Shown one piece after another: positions 24,480 to 33,933 of a stretch of 64,000 nucleotides of DNA. A program made the position numbers and the translations under genes. Origin of the DNA: RPQJ01 sp963754125 (GTDB lineage Bacteria; Pseudomonadota; Gammaproteobacteria; Steroidobacterales; Steroidobacteraceae); assembly GCA_963754125.1 (NCBI GenBank), contig CAVWEX010000014.1, positions 682,001 through 746,000 of the forward strand, read 5' to 3'. Numbering within the stretch: the stretch's first letter is position 1; the number at the start of each line of letters is the position of its first letter. Below the pieces are notes generated by a model that searched no databases, was not told the origin of the DNA, and was given only the letters and a program-made list of their open reading frames with translations.

Positions 24480-24716
24480 ATGATCATCGATGCCGCAGAT
24501 TACCGTTGGCGTTTGCCGGCCTTCCGAGTGTGGCTTGCCCAGCACGGTGTGGACCTCGGCGAAGTTCTGCTGGTCCACATCCGCGAGTTCGAGCAGACGA
24601 TGACCGTGCATGAGTTCGTTCGTTCGGCAGAGGGCTTGCCGCTGACGAACTATCGGACGATGCGCCCCGCGGAGACGCTTCGCGAGATCAAGCTGCTCAG
24701 CCCCGTTCCGAAGTGA
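24480..24716 (+). CDS. Small protein of unknown function
   Basis: A 78-residue frame beginning MIIDAADYRWRLPAFRVWLA and containing GVDLGEVLLVHIREFEQTMT. The amino-acid mix is balanced and an AT-rich promoter-like stretch precedes the ATG. No ribosome site stands out and no family is recognised. It is a singleton between an empty gap and the IS3 remnant. Confidence 0.45.
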   Translation: MIIDAADYRWRLPAFRVWLAQHGVDLGEVLLVHIREFEQTMTVHEFVRSAEGLPLTNYRTMRPAETLREIKLLSPVPK

Positions 24717-24800
24717 CTGCGCCTTCGAGCGCGGGTTACTCGAGGCTGGCAGCGAGTCGGGACGGCAGGAAGTCCGGCAACTCCTCGGCCGATTCGGGTT

Positions 24801-25112
24801 CTACCCCATTTCCACGGACGGTTGAGTTAAGGCTGAAGACCTTCGATCTTGCCGCGCCACTCAACGACGCATGCGCGGGTTGTGGAACCGCTCGAGGTAA
24901 TCGAACAGATCCGCCCGTGCCTCGTCGCGAGTCCGATATTGGCGGTGGTTCACGCGCTCCCGCTTGAGCTCTCCGAAGAAGCCCTCGCAGGCTGCATTGT
25001 CGGCGCAGTGGCCGACCGCACTCATGCTGCACACCAGCGCGTTGCCGCCCAGGAACTCCTGGTACGTGCCGCTGATGAGTTGCTCGGCAAGAGAATCCCG
25101 GGCGAGTCAGCG
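24801..25112 (-). mobile_element. IS3-family transposase (OrfB) remnant
   Basis: The minus strand encodes the C-terminal third of a DDE transposase: LVCSMSAVGHCADNAACEGF (with the catalytic Glu), FGELKRERVNHRQYRTRDEA and LFDYLERFHNPRMRR, then a TGA. After indels, a tail reading FS-L-TQPSVEMG-stop is recognisable if one base is dropped, with its TAG at 24801-24803. The N-terminal two thirds, OrfA and the terminal repeats are missing, so the element is dead. It lies against the end of the 25158-25808 gene. Confidence 0.75.
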
Positions 25113-25157
25113 CACAAGCAACTGCGCCAGTCCCTGGCCGCACTGCAAGAACCCGAA

Positions 25158-25808
25158 TCAGTTCACGTGCCAAATGTCGATGGCACGCACCATGAACAGC
25201 GTGGGCTCAAACTCCCCGGGAACGTCGACTAGACTCAGGGCGAACCGGGACTCGGTACGGGTGGGGCTCAGGGCGAACGGGCAGCGGAAGTCGCCCGCCT
25301 CCATCGACGCCTCGGCGGCGCCGCTGTCGCAGTCGAAGCGCAGCACGGCGGGCCCGTTGCTCCGACCCTTCACGACCACCACGAACAGTTCGCCTGGGCT
25401 GGTGTTGGCAAGGTCCACGACGATCCACGCGTCCTTTCCCATGAGGCCCAGGTTCACGCTGTCGTCTGCGCCGCTGACCGACGCCCGGTGGAACTGGGCC
25501 GAAGCCTTGTCCTTCACATAGGCGCGGCGTGCCGACAGGGTGGCCCACGGCAGGGCGACCTTGAGTTCGGGCCGCGCCCTCTTCGTGATCTTCAACACCT
25601 CGCTCGCGGTAAGCGAACGCACGATGGCACTGCCTGCCTCGTTCGCCGTTGGGAAGGGCCTCCGCTTTCCCTTGGGCACGATGAGCAGGGGCAGCGCCGC
25701 AGGCGCCACTGCCGCTTTGCGGTCCGCCCTGGTCACCGTCGCCGCAGTGGCAGACGCAGCCGTCGCTTTTCGCTCAACAGGCGATTTCGTGGCGATACGT
25801 TTGGTCAT
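25158..25808 (-). CDS. Protein of unknown function with a Lys/Ala-rich N-terminal tail
   Basis: A 216-residue frame. The first 60 residues are rich in Lys, Ala and Thr (MTKRIATKSPVERKATAASA). The rest is protein-like, with LMGKDAWIVVDLANTSPGEL, FVVVVKGRSNGPAVLRFDCD and FMVRAIDIWHVN, suggesting a beta-sandwich. The ATG at 25808 is one of several options. The gene stops at the edge of the IS3 remnant, so the C-terminus may be altered by that insertion. No known family. Confidence 0.5.
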   Translation of the reverse strand: MTKRIATKSPVERKATAASATAATVTRADRKAAVAPAALPLLIVPKGKRRPFPTANEAGSAIVRSLTASEVLKITKRARPELKVALPWATLSARRAYVKDKASAQFHRASVSGADDSVNLGLMGKDAWIVVDLANTSPGELFVVVVKGRSNGPAVLRFDCDSGAAEASMEAGDFRCPFALSPTRTESRFALSLVDVPGEFEPTLFMVRAIDIWHVN

Positions 25809-25881
25809 TCCTGATGGTGCCCCACGCGATGCCTGTTGGTCCAGCCCGCTTGTCAACAGGTCTCTCGGAGACGCGCGATGA

Positions 25882-26040
25882 ATTGCAGAGGTTCGCGCAG
25901 TCGGCCTGCTGGAGCACCGGCACCAGCTCGCGGCCTACTGCCCGCATTGCGACCGCTGGGTTTTGCTCGATCTCGCTGGGTTGGTCGCGGTCGGTCACGG
26001 ATCGCGTCGCCTGCGCCCTCTCCGGCGACCTGACGCGTTG
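25882..26040 (+). pseudogene. Fragment of a small CxxC-type protein gene (copy 2)
   Basis: The frame from 25882 (just after a stop) reads VRAVGLLEHRHQLAAYCPHC, then DRWVLLDLAGLVAVGHGSRR and loses similarity. It matches the 23.0-kb pseudogene over about 40 residues, at DNA and protein level, and keeps the first CxxC pair that copy 1 lost. The second half with the other CxxC is replaced by unrelated sequence, and there is no start codon. A truncated relic. Confidence 0.55.
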
Positions 26041-26215
26041 CAAGATCCGTGCTCAGGAACAACGCAGCCGCGCGCATCGCGCCGTTTTCGGTGCCGAGGT
26101 GCAGCTCGTCGGCGATCGCTCGCCAGGTCGCGCCGTTCTGCCGCAGTGCCATCGCGGTCTCGCCTGCCTGAATCTTGAACCGCAGCAGGGCCGCGGCAAG
26201 GTCTATCACGCGACG
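26033..26215 (-). pseudogene. Possible helix-turn-helix fragment
   Basis: The minus strand encodes RRVIDLAAALLRFKIQAGET then GATWRAIADELHLGTENGAM, which looks like a helix-turn-helix of phage or plasmid type. The frame is open on both sides but the flanking residues are low-complexity, there is no clear start, and the end overlaps the CxxC fragment. A weak call based on composition and the W-x-x-I-A motif only. Confidence 0.25.
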
Positions 26216-26272
26216 CGCTCGAGGTCGCTGTGCGCCTGCAGTTGCGTTGACCAGGACCGCCGCGCATGAGCA

Positions 26273-26320
26273 GTGGGTATGGTATTGATCGATCGGAAGA
26301 TTGGTGGTTACAATACCCAC
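26273..26320 (+). promoter_or_regulatory. hicAB promoter with inverted-repeat operator
   Basis: TTGATC (26285-26290) and TACAAT (26309-26314) are 18 bases apart. Inverted repeats GTGGGTAT (26273-26280) and ATACCCAC (26313-26320) bracket them, the right arm overlapping the -10 box. HicB antitoxins repress their own promoter, so this is the likely HicB site. Transcription would start near 26321, almost at the hicA TTG. Confidence 0.65.
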
Positions 26321-26321
26321 C

Positions 26322-26504
26322 TTGAAAAGCGCCGACCTCATCCGCCAACTCGCGCAGGCCGGCTGGACGTTGCGCCGGACGGTCGGCAGCCATCACATCT
26401 TCGTACACGCAACGCGTGCGGGACACATTACGGTGCCCCACCCGAAAAAGGACCTTGGCAAAGGACTCGTACACAAGATCAGGAAACAGGCAGGCCTAAG
26501 ATGA
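26322..26504 (+). CDS. hicA: HicA toxin (mRNA interferase)
   Basis: A 60-residue HicA. It has a double-stranded-RNA-binding-like fold, with catalytic His24 in RTVGSHHIFVHATRAGHITV and the typical end PHPKKDLGKGLVHKIRKQAG. It cleaves mRNA when not bound by HicB. The TTG at 26322 gives the family's usual MKSADLIRQL start and length. It lacks a Shine-Dalgarno and sits at the predicted transcription start, so translation may be leaderless; a GTG at 26304 is the alternative. The stop overlaps the hicB ATG (ATGA). The gene looks intact. Confidence 0.9.
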   Translation: MKSADLIRQLAQAGWTLRRTVGSHHIFVHATRAGHITVPHPKKDLGKGLVHKIRKQAGLR

Positions 26505-26902
26505 AGTTCACCATCGCCATTGAACCGGGGACGCGAAAGACAGCCTTCGGCGTAGTCGTTCCCGATCTTCCCGGCTGCTTCAGCGCCGGTGACACGGTGG
26601 AAGAAGCCTTCGACAACGCCCGCGAGGCCATTGAAGCTCACTGCGAACTGCTGGCGGAGGATGGAAAGGCGATGCCGCGTCCGAAACCGATGAGCGACTG
26701 GCAGGCCGATCGTGAGTACAAGGGCTGGACGTGGGGAATTGTCGATGTGCCGGTAGAGCGGTTCTTCGGCCCTGCCGAGAAAATCAACATCACGGTTCCC
26801 GGCCGTTTGCTCAAGCAGATCGACGAGCACGCGCGCGCGCACGGAGAAACGCGCAGCGGCTTCCTGACCAAGGCGGCGCTCGAGGCGATGCGTCGAGCCT
26901 GA
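26501..26902 (+). CDS. hicB: HicB antitoxin
   Basis: A 133-residue HicB. The N-terminal partial RNase-H-like domain includes FGVVVPDLPGCFSAGDTVEE and AFDNAREAIEAHCELLAEDG. The C-terminal ribbon-helix-helix is VPGRLLKQIDEHARAHGETR then SGFLTKAALEAM. It neutralises HicA and represses the operon through the inverted repeat upstream. It is coupled to hicA by an ATGA overlap and is followed by the tRNA-fMet terminator. Intact, and the best-preserved functional unit in the accessory region. Confidence 0.93.
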   Translation: MKFTIAIEPGTRKTAFGVVVPDLPGCFSAGDTVEEAFDNAREAIEAHCELLAEDGKAMPRPKPMSDWQADREYKGWTWGIVDVPVERFFGPAEKINITVPGRLLKQIDEHARAHGETRSGFLTKAALEAMRRA

Positions 26903-26914
26903 CGGGTACCACAC

Positions 26915-26967
26915 AGCAAAACGGCCCCAGAGGGGCCGTGTGCTTCGAATGCGTTGGTAGCGGGGGC
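26915..26967. repeat. Right copy of the tRNA-fMet 3'-end/terminator direct repeat
   Basis: This segment contains the terminator and the last 13 bases of tRNA-fMet. It is the partner of 21127-21178, in direct orientation, with roughly a dozen differences over 53 bases. The two copies bracket about 5.8 kb of accessory DNA. Confidence 0.6.
26921..26939 (-). terminator. Terminator of tRNA-fMet
   Basis: ACGGCCCC and GGGGCCGT form a perfect 8-bp stem around AGA. On the minus strand the hairpin is followed by TTTTGC, giving an intrinsic terminator 15 bases after the tRNA 3' end. It may also stop hicB transcripts from the other side. Confidence 0.85.
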
Positions 26968-27031
26968 AGGATTTGAACCTGCGACCTTCGGGTTATGAGC
27001 CCGACGAGCTGCCAGACTGCTCCACCCCGCA
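26955..27031 (-). tRNA. Initiator tRNA-fMet (CAT)
   Basis: A 77-base cloverleaf ending in encoded ACCA. The anticodon stem-loop is TCGGG CTCATAA CCCGA, with the three G:C pairs diagnostic of initiator tRNA and anticodon CAT. The T arm is GCAGG TTCAAAT CCTGC. The first base of the acceptor (T1) is unpaired with T72, also an initiator feature. Confidence 0.95.
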
Positions 27032-27105
27032 ATCGAGCAGAGCATAGTACAGAGCAGACGAAGTGGTTTCAAGTGGCATCGCTGGGCTCAGTATTCAACA
27101 GCGGG

Positions 27106-27513
27106 TCAACTTCCACCGCATCCAGCGCCGACGCAAGTGCGCCTCGCCCGGTCCACTTCCTGACGGATGTTGGCGCGGCTGGCATCCATGCGCTCGAGTT
27201 CGGCCTGGGTGTAGCAGTACTCGGTCCCAAACCGCGTGCCGACCGGCGTGTCGTTACGGCAGTAGACCGTGGTCGATCCCTTGGTCTTCTTCCGATAGCC
27301 GGCCGGGGGTTGAAACGCACGATCGGCAGACGCCTCGGGATCGGCTTTCGCCGCCGGGTCCGGCGCGGCCGTCGCGGCGACAGCTGCTACGGGCGCCACG
27401 GGTGCCACGGGTGCGGCGGCCGCCGCGCTCGGCGGTTCGGACACCTGTTCCGCCGGGCCGGATGCACATCCCGCCAGGGTGGTGACGGCGATCAAGACGT
27501 AGGTGAAACGCAT
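27106..27513 (-). CDS. Lipoprotein of unknown function
   Basis: A 135-residue predicted lipoprotein with signal MRFTYVLIAVTTLAGCASGP (lipobox LAGC, Cys16). An alanine/proline-rich linker of about 45 residues follows. The C-terminal part is conserved-looking: GYRKKTKGSTTVYCRNDTPV, GTRFGTEYCYTQAELERMDA and a final CVGAGCGGS, with four cysteines. GGAG lies ten bases before the ATG. It follows nuoN by about 90 bases but its role in respiration is not implied. Family not recognised. Confidence 0.75.
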   Translation of the reverse strand: MRFTYVLIAVTTLAGCASGPAEQVSEPPSAAAAAPVAPVAPVAAVAATAAPDPAAKADPEASADRAFQPPAGYRKKTKGSTTVYCRNDTPVGTRFGTEYCYTQAELERMDASRANIRQEVDRARRTCVGAGCGGS

Positions 27514-27604
27514 TCGGGACAGTCTCCAGGTCATGGGGGTCGGATCGGAGGTCGGCAGGTCCGGCGAGCTACTTGCGCCTGGACTCATCGTAAAAAGCGA
27601 GGCG

Positions 27605-29050
27605 TCAGGGCAGCACCCGCGCGCACACCGCAAGCAACAGTCCCGGGTACATTCCGAGCAGCAGCACCGCGAAGCCATTGGCGCTCAGCACGAGCCGGAA
27701 CGCGCGGCTGCCCCCGAGCGCGGCCCGTTCGACGGGCTCGTCGAAGTACATGAGCTTCACGACGCGCAGGTAGTAGTAGGCGCCGATCACCGACAGGACC
27801 ACCGCGGCGATGGCGAGCCAAAGCAACCCTACGTTCAACGCCGCCTGGATCACGGCCAGCTTCGCCCAGAACCCGACGAAGGGCGGCACACCCGCCATGC
27901 TGAACATCAGCATGAGCATCACGGCCGCGAACCACGGGCTGCGCGCGTTCAGGCCCTTGAAGTCGTCGAGCCGGTCCGCCTCGAAGCCGGCGCGCGACAG
28001 CAGGATGATCATGCCGAAGCCGCCAACGGACATGATCACGTACGTGATCGTGTAGTACAGCGCGGCCTGGTAGCCCTCGGTGGTGCCGGCGAGGATGCCC
28101 ATCAGGATGAAACCCACGTGCGAGATCGTGGAGTACGCCAGCATCCGCTTGATGTTGGTCTGGGCGATGGCCACCACGTTGCCCACGACCATCGACAGCA
28201 GCGCCACGACGATGAGCATGTCCTGCCAGCCGTCATGGAGGCCGCCGAGGCCCTCGGCGAGCAGGCGGAACGCGAGCGCGAACGAGGCGAGCTTCGGCGC
28301 GGAACTCAGGAACAGCGTCACCGCGGTCGGCGCACCGTGATAGACGTCGGGCACCCACATGTGGAACGGCACGGCGCCGAACTTGAAGGCGATGCCGACG
28401 ATGATGAACGCAAGGCCGAACAGCAGGCCGATCTGGTTGGGACCGAGTCCCGCCACGGCCTCGCCGATCTCGCCGAGCTGCAGCGAGCCGGTCACACCGT
28501 ACACCATGGACATACCGTAGAGCAGCGCGCCCGATGCGATCGAGCCCAGCACGAAATACTTGATGGCCGCCTCGGCCGAGACGCCCGAATCCCGGTTAAA
28601 CGCCACGAGCGCATACAGCGACAGCGCCAGCAACTCCACGCCCAGGTACAGGGTCACGAGGCTGTTGGCGGATATCAGCACCATGATGCCGAGCAGCGCG
28701 AACAGGCCCAGGACGAAGAACTCGCCCTTCAGCAGACGCCGCGCCTGCAGGTAGCCGAACGAATACAGGAACGCCACCGCGACGGCGCCGTAGGCCACGA
28801 CCTTGAGCAGGCTGCCGACCGGGTCGGCAACATAGGTGCCGTGCCAGGCGACCGTTCGCACGTCGACGCCCGTGCGGGCCGTGATCCACGCCGCCCCGGC
28901 GAGCGCCACCAGCGACAGGACGAACGTGACCACGCGACGGGCGTCGTCGAGGAACAGGTCCACGAGCAGGATCACGCAGGTCGCCGCGAGCAGGAAGATC
29001 TCGGGCGCGGCGAGCAGCAGGTCGAGGCGTGTGATGGTTGCGGGTGTCAT
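27605..29050 (-). CDS. nuoN: NADH-quinone oxidoreductase subunit N
   Basis: A 481-residue antiporter-like subunit of the complex I membrane arm, pumping protons. It has about fourteen helices. The conserved proton-path residues include the helix-5 glutamate (LYLGVELLALSLYALVAF) and lysines in GIAFKFGAVPFHMWVPDVYH. The discontinuous-helix region ISHVGFILMGILAGT is present. It is the last gene of the nuo operon, three bases after nuoM. Confidence 0.96.
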   Translation of the reverse strand: MTPATITRLDLLLAAPEIFLLAATCVILLVDLFLDDARRVVTFVLSLVALAGAAWITARTGVDVRTVAWHGTYVADPVGSLLKVVAYGAVAVAFLYSFGYLQARRLLKGEFFVLGLFALLGIMVLISANSLVTLYLGVELLALSLYALVAFNRDSGVSAEAAIKYFVLGSIASGALLYGMSMVYGVTGSLQLGEIGEAVAGLGPNQIGLLFGLAFIIVGIAFKFGAVPFHMWVPDVYHGAPTAVTLFLSSAPKLASFALAFRLLAEGLGGLHDGWQDMLIVVALLSMVVGNVVAIAQTNIKRMLAYSTISHVGFILMGILAGTTEGYQAALYYTITYVIMSVGGFGMIILLSRAGFEADRLDDFKGLNARSPWFAAVMLMLMFSMAGVPPFVGFWAKLAVIQAALNVGLLWLAIAAVVLSVIGAYYYLRVVKLMYFDEPVERAALGGSRAFRLVLSANGFAVLLLGMYPGLLLAVCARVLP

Positions 29051-29053
29051 GGC

Positions 29054-30568
29054 TCAGATCTTGGTGACCATCATCTGCTGCACGAGCTGCTCGATCGTGG
29101 GCCGCATGACGTCGAGCAGCGGCGCCGGCCACAGCCCGAGCGCGAGCACGGCCACCGCCAGCACGCCGAGGACCAGGAACTCCCGACGGTTGAGGTCCTC
29201 GAGCGCGGCGACGTGCTCGTTCCCGACGGGCCCGAACACCACCCGCTTCACCAGCCAGAGTGTGTAGGCCGCACCCAGGATCAGCGTGGTCCCGGCGAGG
29301 AACGCATACCAGAAATTCGCGCGGAAGCTCGCCAGGATCACCAGGAACTCGCCCACGAACCCCGAGGTGCCGGGCAGGCCCGCGTTGGCCATGGCGAACA
29401 GCACCATGAACGCCCCGAATACCGGCATCGTGTTGATGACACCGCCGTAGTCAGCGATCTGCCGGCTGTGCATCCGGTCGTAGAGCACGCCGATGCAGAG
29501 GAACAGCGCGCCCGAGATCAGGCCGTGCGAGATCATCTGCACCATCGCGCCGTCGAGGCCCATCGCGGCGCCCTGCAGGCTGCCGGTGTTCGCGTGGATC
29601 TGGAAGGCCGCGAAGGCGCCGAGGGTCACGAAGCCCATGTGCGCGATCGACGAGTAGGCGATCAGCTTCTTCATGTCCTGCTGCACGAGCGCGACCAGCC
29701 CGATGTACACGACCGCGATCAGGGACAGCGCGATGATCAGCCAGTCGAGCTCGCGGCTGGCGTCGGGCGTGATGGGCAGGCTGAAGCGCAGGAAGCCGTA
29801 CCCACCCATCTTCAGCATGATGGCCGCGAGGATCACCGAGCCACCGGTGGGCGCCTCCACGTGGGCATCCGGTAGCCAGGTATGCACGGGCCACATCGGC
29901 ACCTTGACAGCGAAGGCGACCAGGAACGCCAGGAACACCAGCACCTGGGCATTGAGCGGAAGCGGCATCGCCTGCAGGTCGGCGATCGCGTAGCTGCCGC
30001 CCTGGAGGTACAGGTAGATCAGCGCAACCAGCATCAGCACCGAGCCGAGGAACGTGTAGAGGAAGAATTTGAGCGTCGCGTACACGCGCCGCGCCCCGCC
30101 CCACACGCCGATGATGACGAACATCGGGATGAGCATGGCTTCCCACAGCACGTAGAAGAGCATCGCGTCGAGCGCCGCGAAGACGCCGATCATGAGTCCC
30201 TCGAGGATCAGGAACGCGGCGAGGTACTGTGCCGGGCGCTTCTCGATCACGGTCCAGCCGGCGATCACCACCAGCGGGGTGATGAAGGCCGTTAGCACGA
30301 TGAGCGGCATCGAGATGCCGTCCACGCCGAGGTGGTACCAGGCATTGAAGGCGCCGATCCACGGCTCGCGCTCGACGAACTGCATCGCCGCGATCGTGCG
30401 GTCGAAGTCCCGCCAGAGGATCACGCTCACGAGGAAGGTGGCCACCGAAGCCGCAAGCGCCAGCCAGCGCGCGGGTGCCGCCCCGCGCTCGCCGTGCAGC
30501 AGCAGCAGGACGCCGGCTGCGATCGGCAACCAGATGAGCACGCTGAGGATGGGCCAATGCGCTTGCAT
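29054..30568 (-). CDS. nuoM: NADH-quinone oxidoreductase subunit M
   Basis: A 504-residue Mrp-antiporter-like proton channel of complex I. Key features are FYVLWEAMLIPMFVIIGVWG (helix-5 glutamate), AFAVKVPMWPVHTWLPDAHV (helix-7 lysine) followed by EAPTGGSVILAAIMLKMGGY, and SSIAHMGFVTLGAFA. The gene is intact and lies three bases from both nuoL and nuoN. Confidence 0.96.
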   Translation of the reverse strand: MQAHWPILSVLIWLPIAAGVLLLLHGERGAAPARWLALAASVATFLVSVILWRDFDRTIAAMQFVEREPWIGAFNAWYHLGVDGISMPLIVLTAFITPLVVIAGWTVIEKRPAQYLAAFLILEGLMIGVFAALDAMLFYVLWEAMLIPMFVIIGVWGGARRVYATLKFFLYTFLGSVLMLVALIYLYLQGGSYAIADLQAMPLPLNAQVLVFLAFLVAFAVKVPMWPVHTWLPDAHVEAPTGGSVILAAIMLKMGGYGFLRFSLPITPDASRELDWLIIALSLIAVVYIGLVALVQQDMKKLIAYSSIAHMGFVTLGAFAAFQIHANTGSLQGAAMGLDGAMVQMISHGLISGALFLCIGVLYDRMHSRQIADYGGVINTMPVFGAFMVLFAMANAGLPGTSGFVGEFLVILASFRANFWYAFLAGTTLILGAAYTLWLVKRVVFGPVGNEHVAALEDLNRREFLVLGVLAVAVLALGLWPAPLLDVMRPTIEQLVQQMMVTKI

Positions 30569-30571
30569 GGG

Positions 30572-32525
<1,954 letters not shown>

Positions 32526-32528
32526 GGC

Positions 32529-32834
32529 TCAGCCCCTCATGGCGTCGAGGTCTTCGACGTTGATGCTGCGCCGCTGGCGGAACAGCACGACCAGGATCGC
32601 GAGTCCAATGGCCGACTCGGCTGCGGCGACGGTCAGGATGAAGAACACGAACACCTGCCCCGAGAGGTCGCCGAGGTGCTGCGAGAACGCGATGAAATTG
32701 AAGTTCACCGAGAGCAGCATCAGCTCGATGCACATCAGCAGCAGCAGGACGTTCTTGCGGTTGATGAAGATGCCGGCGACGCTCAGGCTGAAGAGGATCC
32801 CGGACAGCATCAGCACGTGGGACAGCGGAATCAT
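32529..32834 (-). CDS. nuoK: NADH-quinone oxidoreductase subunit K
   Basis: A 101-residue, three-helix membrane subunit. Two buried glutamates of the proton path are visible in LLLLMCIELMLLSVNFNFIA and LTVAAAESAIGLAILVVLFR. The start ATG overlaps the nuoJ stop codon (ATGA) and the stop lies three bases before nuoL. Confidence 0.96.
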   Translation of the reverse strand: MIPLSHVLMLSGILFSLSVAGIFINRKNVLLLLMCIELMLLSVNFNFIAFSQHLGDLSGQVFVFFILTVAAAESAIGLAILVVLFRQRRSINVEDLDAMRG

Positions 32835-33433
32835 TTCCCGCCCTCCGCGTCCATCTTCACGATGCGCACCCGGTCCCGCGCCCGCACGGCCACCTGCTTG
32901 CCGACGTCCTGCAGCTTCTGGCCCGGGCGGCGGCGCATCGTGAGCGTGATCGCCGCCACGATGGCGACCAGCAGGATCACGGCGGCCACCTCGAATGGAT
33001 ACAGGTACTCGGTATAGAGCAGGTGACCGAGTTCCGCGGTGTTGGAGTAGCCCTCCGGCTTCGGAACCGGCACAGCGCCCGGCTCGAGCCCGAGCCCGTG
33101 CACCCACACGACGAGACCGATCTGGGCGGCCACGACGAGCGCGACGAGCGCGCCGAGGGGCGCGTAGCGCGTAAATCCCTGCCGCAGCTTCTCGACGTCC
33201 ACGTCCATCATCATGACGACGAACAACCACAGCACCATGACGGCGCCGACGTAAACGACCACCAGCGTGATCGCGAGGAACTCGGCCTCGAGCAGCAGCC
33301 AGATCACGGCGCTGTTCAGGAACGCGCACACCAGGAACAGCGCGCAGTGCACCGGATTGCGCGCCGTGATCACGCCGATCGCGGACACCAGCAGCACCGC
33401 GGCGAAGACGTAGAAGAGGACGTTGACGATCAT
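32831..33433 (-). CDS. nuoJ: NADH-quinone oxidoreductase subunit J
   Basis: A 200-residue membrane subunit with five helices. ARNPVHCALFLVCAFLNSAV and AITLVVVYVGAVMVLWLFVV (helix 3, with the pi-bulge region linked to quinone-coupled gating) are characteristic. The soluble C-terminal tail (VGKQVAVRARDRVRIVKMDA) is basic. It starts 13 bases after nuoI and overlaps nuoK. Confidence 0.95.
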   Translation of the reverse strand: MIVNVLFYVFAAVLLVSAIGVITARNPVHCALFLVCAFLNSAVIWLLLEAEFLAITLVVVYVGAVMVLWLFVVMMMDVDVEKLRQGFTRYAPLGALVALVVAAQIGLVVWVHGLGLEPGAVPVPKPEGYSNTAELGHLLYTEYLYPFEVAAVILLVAIVAAITLTMRRRPGQKLQDVGKQVAVRARDRVRIVKMDAEGGK

Positions 33434-33446
33434 TCGTGGGGCCCGC

Positions 33447-33926
33447 TCAGCGGTAGGGTGCGTCGGCCGCCTTGTCCGCGGCGATCATGGCTTCGTAGCG
33501 CTCGCCCACGGCGAGCAGCTTGTCCTTGGTCATGATGTTCTCGCCGCGGTTCTCCATGTGGTACTCGTGGATGCGGGTCTCGACGATCGCGTCCACCGGG
33601 CAGGCCTCCTCGCAGAAGCCGCAGTAGATGCACTTGAAAAGGTCGATGTCGTAGCGCGTCGTGCGGCGCGTGCCGTCGGCGCTGACGTCGGACTCGATCG
33701 TGATCGCGAGCGCCGGGCACACCGCCTCGCACAGCTTGCAGGCGATGCAGCGCTCCTGCCCGTTCGGGTAGCGGCGCAGCGCGTGCAGGCCGCGGAATCG
33801 CGGCGACTGCGGGGTTTTCTCCTCCGGGTACTGGATCGTGACCTTGCGCGCGAATAGGTTCTTCAGCGTGACCGAGAGCCCGATCAGCAGCTCGTAGAGG
33901 AAGAAGGTCTTGAGGACGCTGCGCAT
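33447..33926 (-). CDS. nuoI: NADH-quinone oxidoreductase subunit I (two 4Fe-4S clusters)
   Basis: A 159-residue ferredoxin-like subunit carrying clusters N6a and N6b on the path to quinone. Two complete motifs are present: CIACKLCEAVCP and CIYCGFCEEACP. The N-terminal amphipathic segment (LKTFFLYELLIGLSVTLKNL) lies on the membrane surface. The C-terminal IHEYHMENRGENIMTKDKLL is typical. Seven bases separate it from nuoH. Confidence 0.96.
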   Translation of the reverse strand: MRSVLKTFFLYELLIGLSVTLKNLFARKVTIQYPEEKTPQSPRFRGLHALRRYPNGQERCIACKLCEAVCPALAITIESDVSADGTRRTTRYDIDLFKCIYCGFCEEACPVDAIVETRIHEYHMENRGENIMTKDKLLAVGERYEAMIAADKAADAPYR

Positions 33927-33933
33927 GGCTTCC

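Noticed and set aside
24110..24487. Minus-strand frame of 125 codons opening MIMARYYLTDNSF
   Set aside because: The first 60 residues are plausible but the rest is Arg/Ser-rich, and its start overlaps the opposite gene at 24480. Not strong enough to list as a gene.
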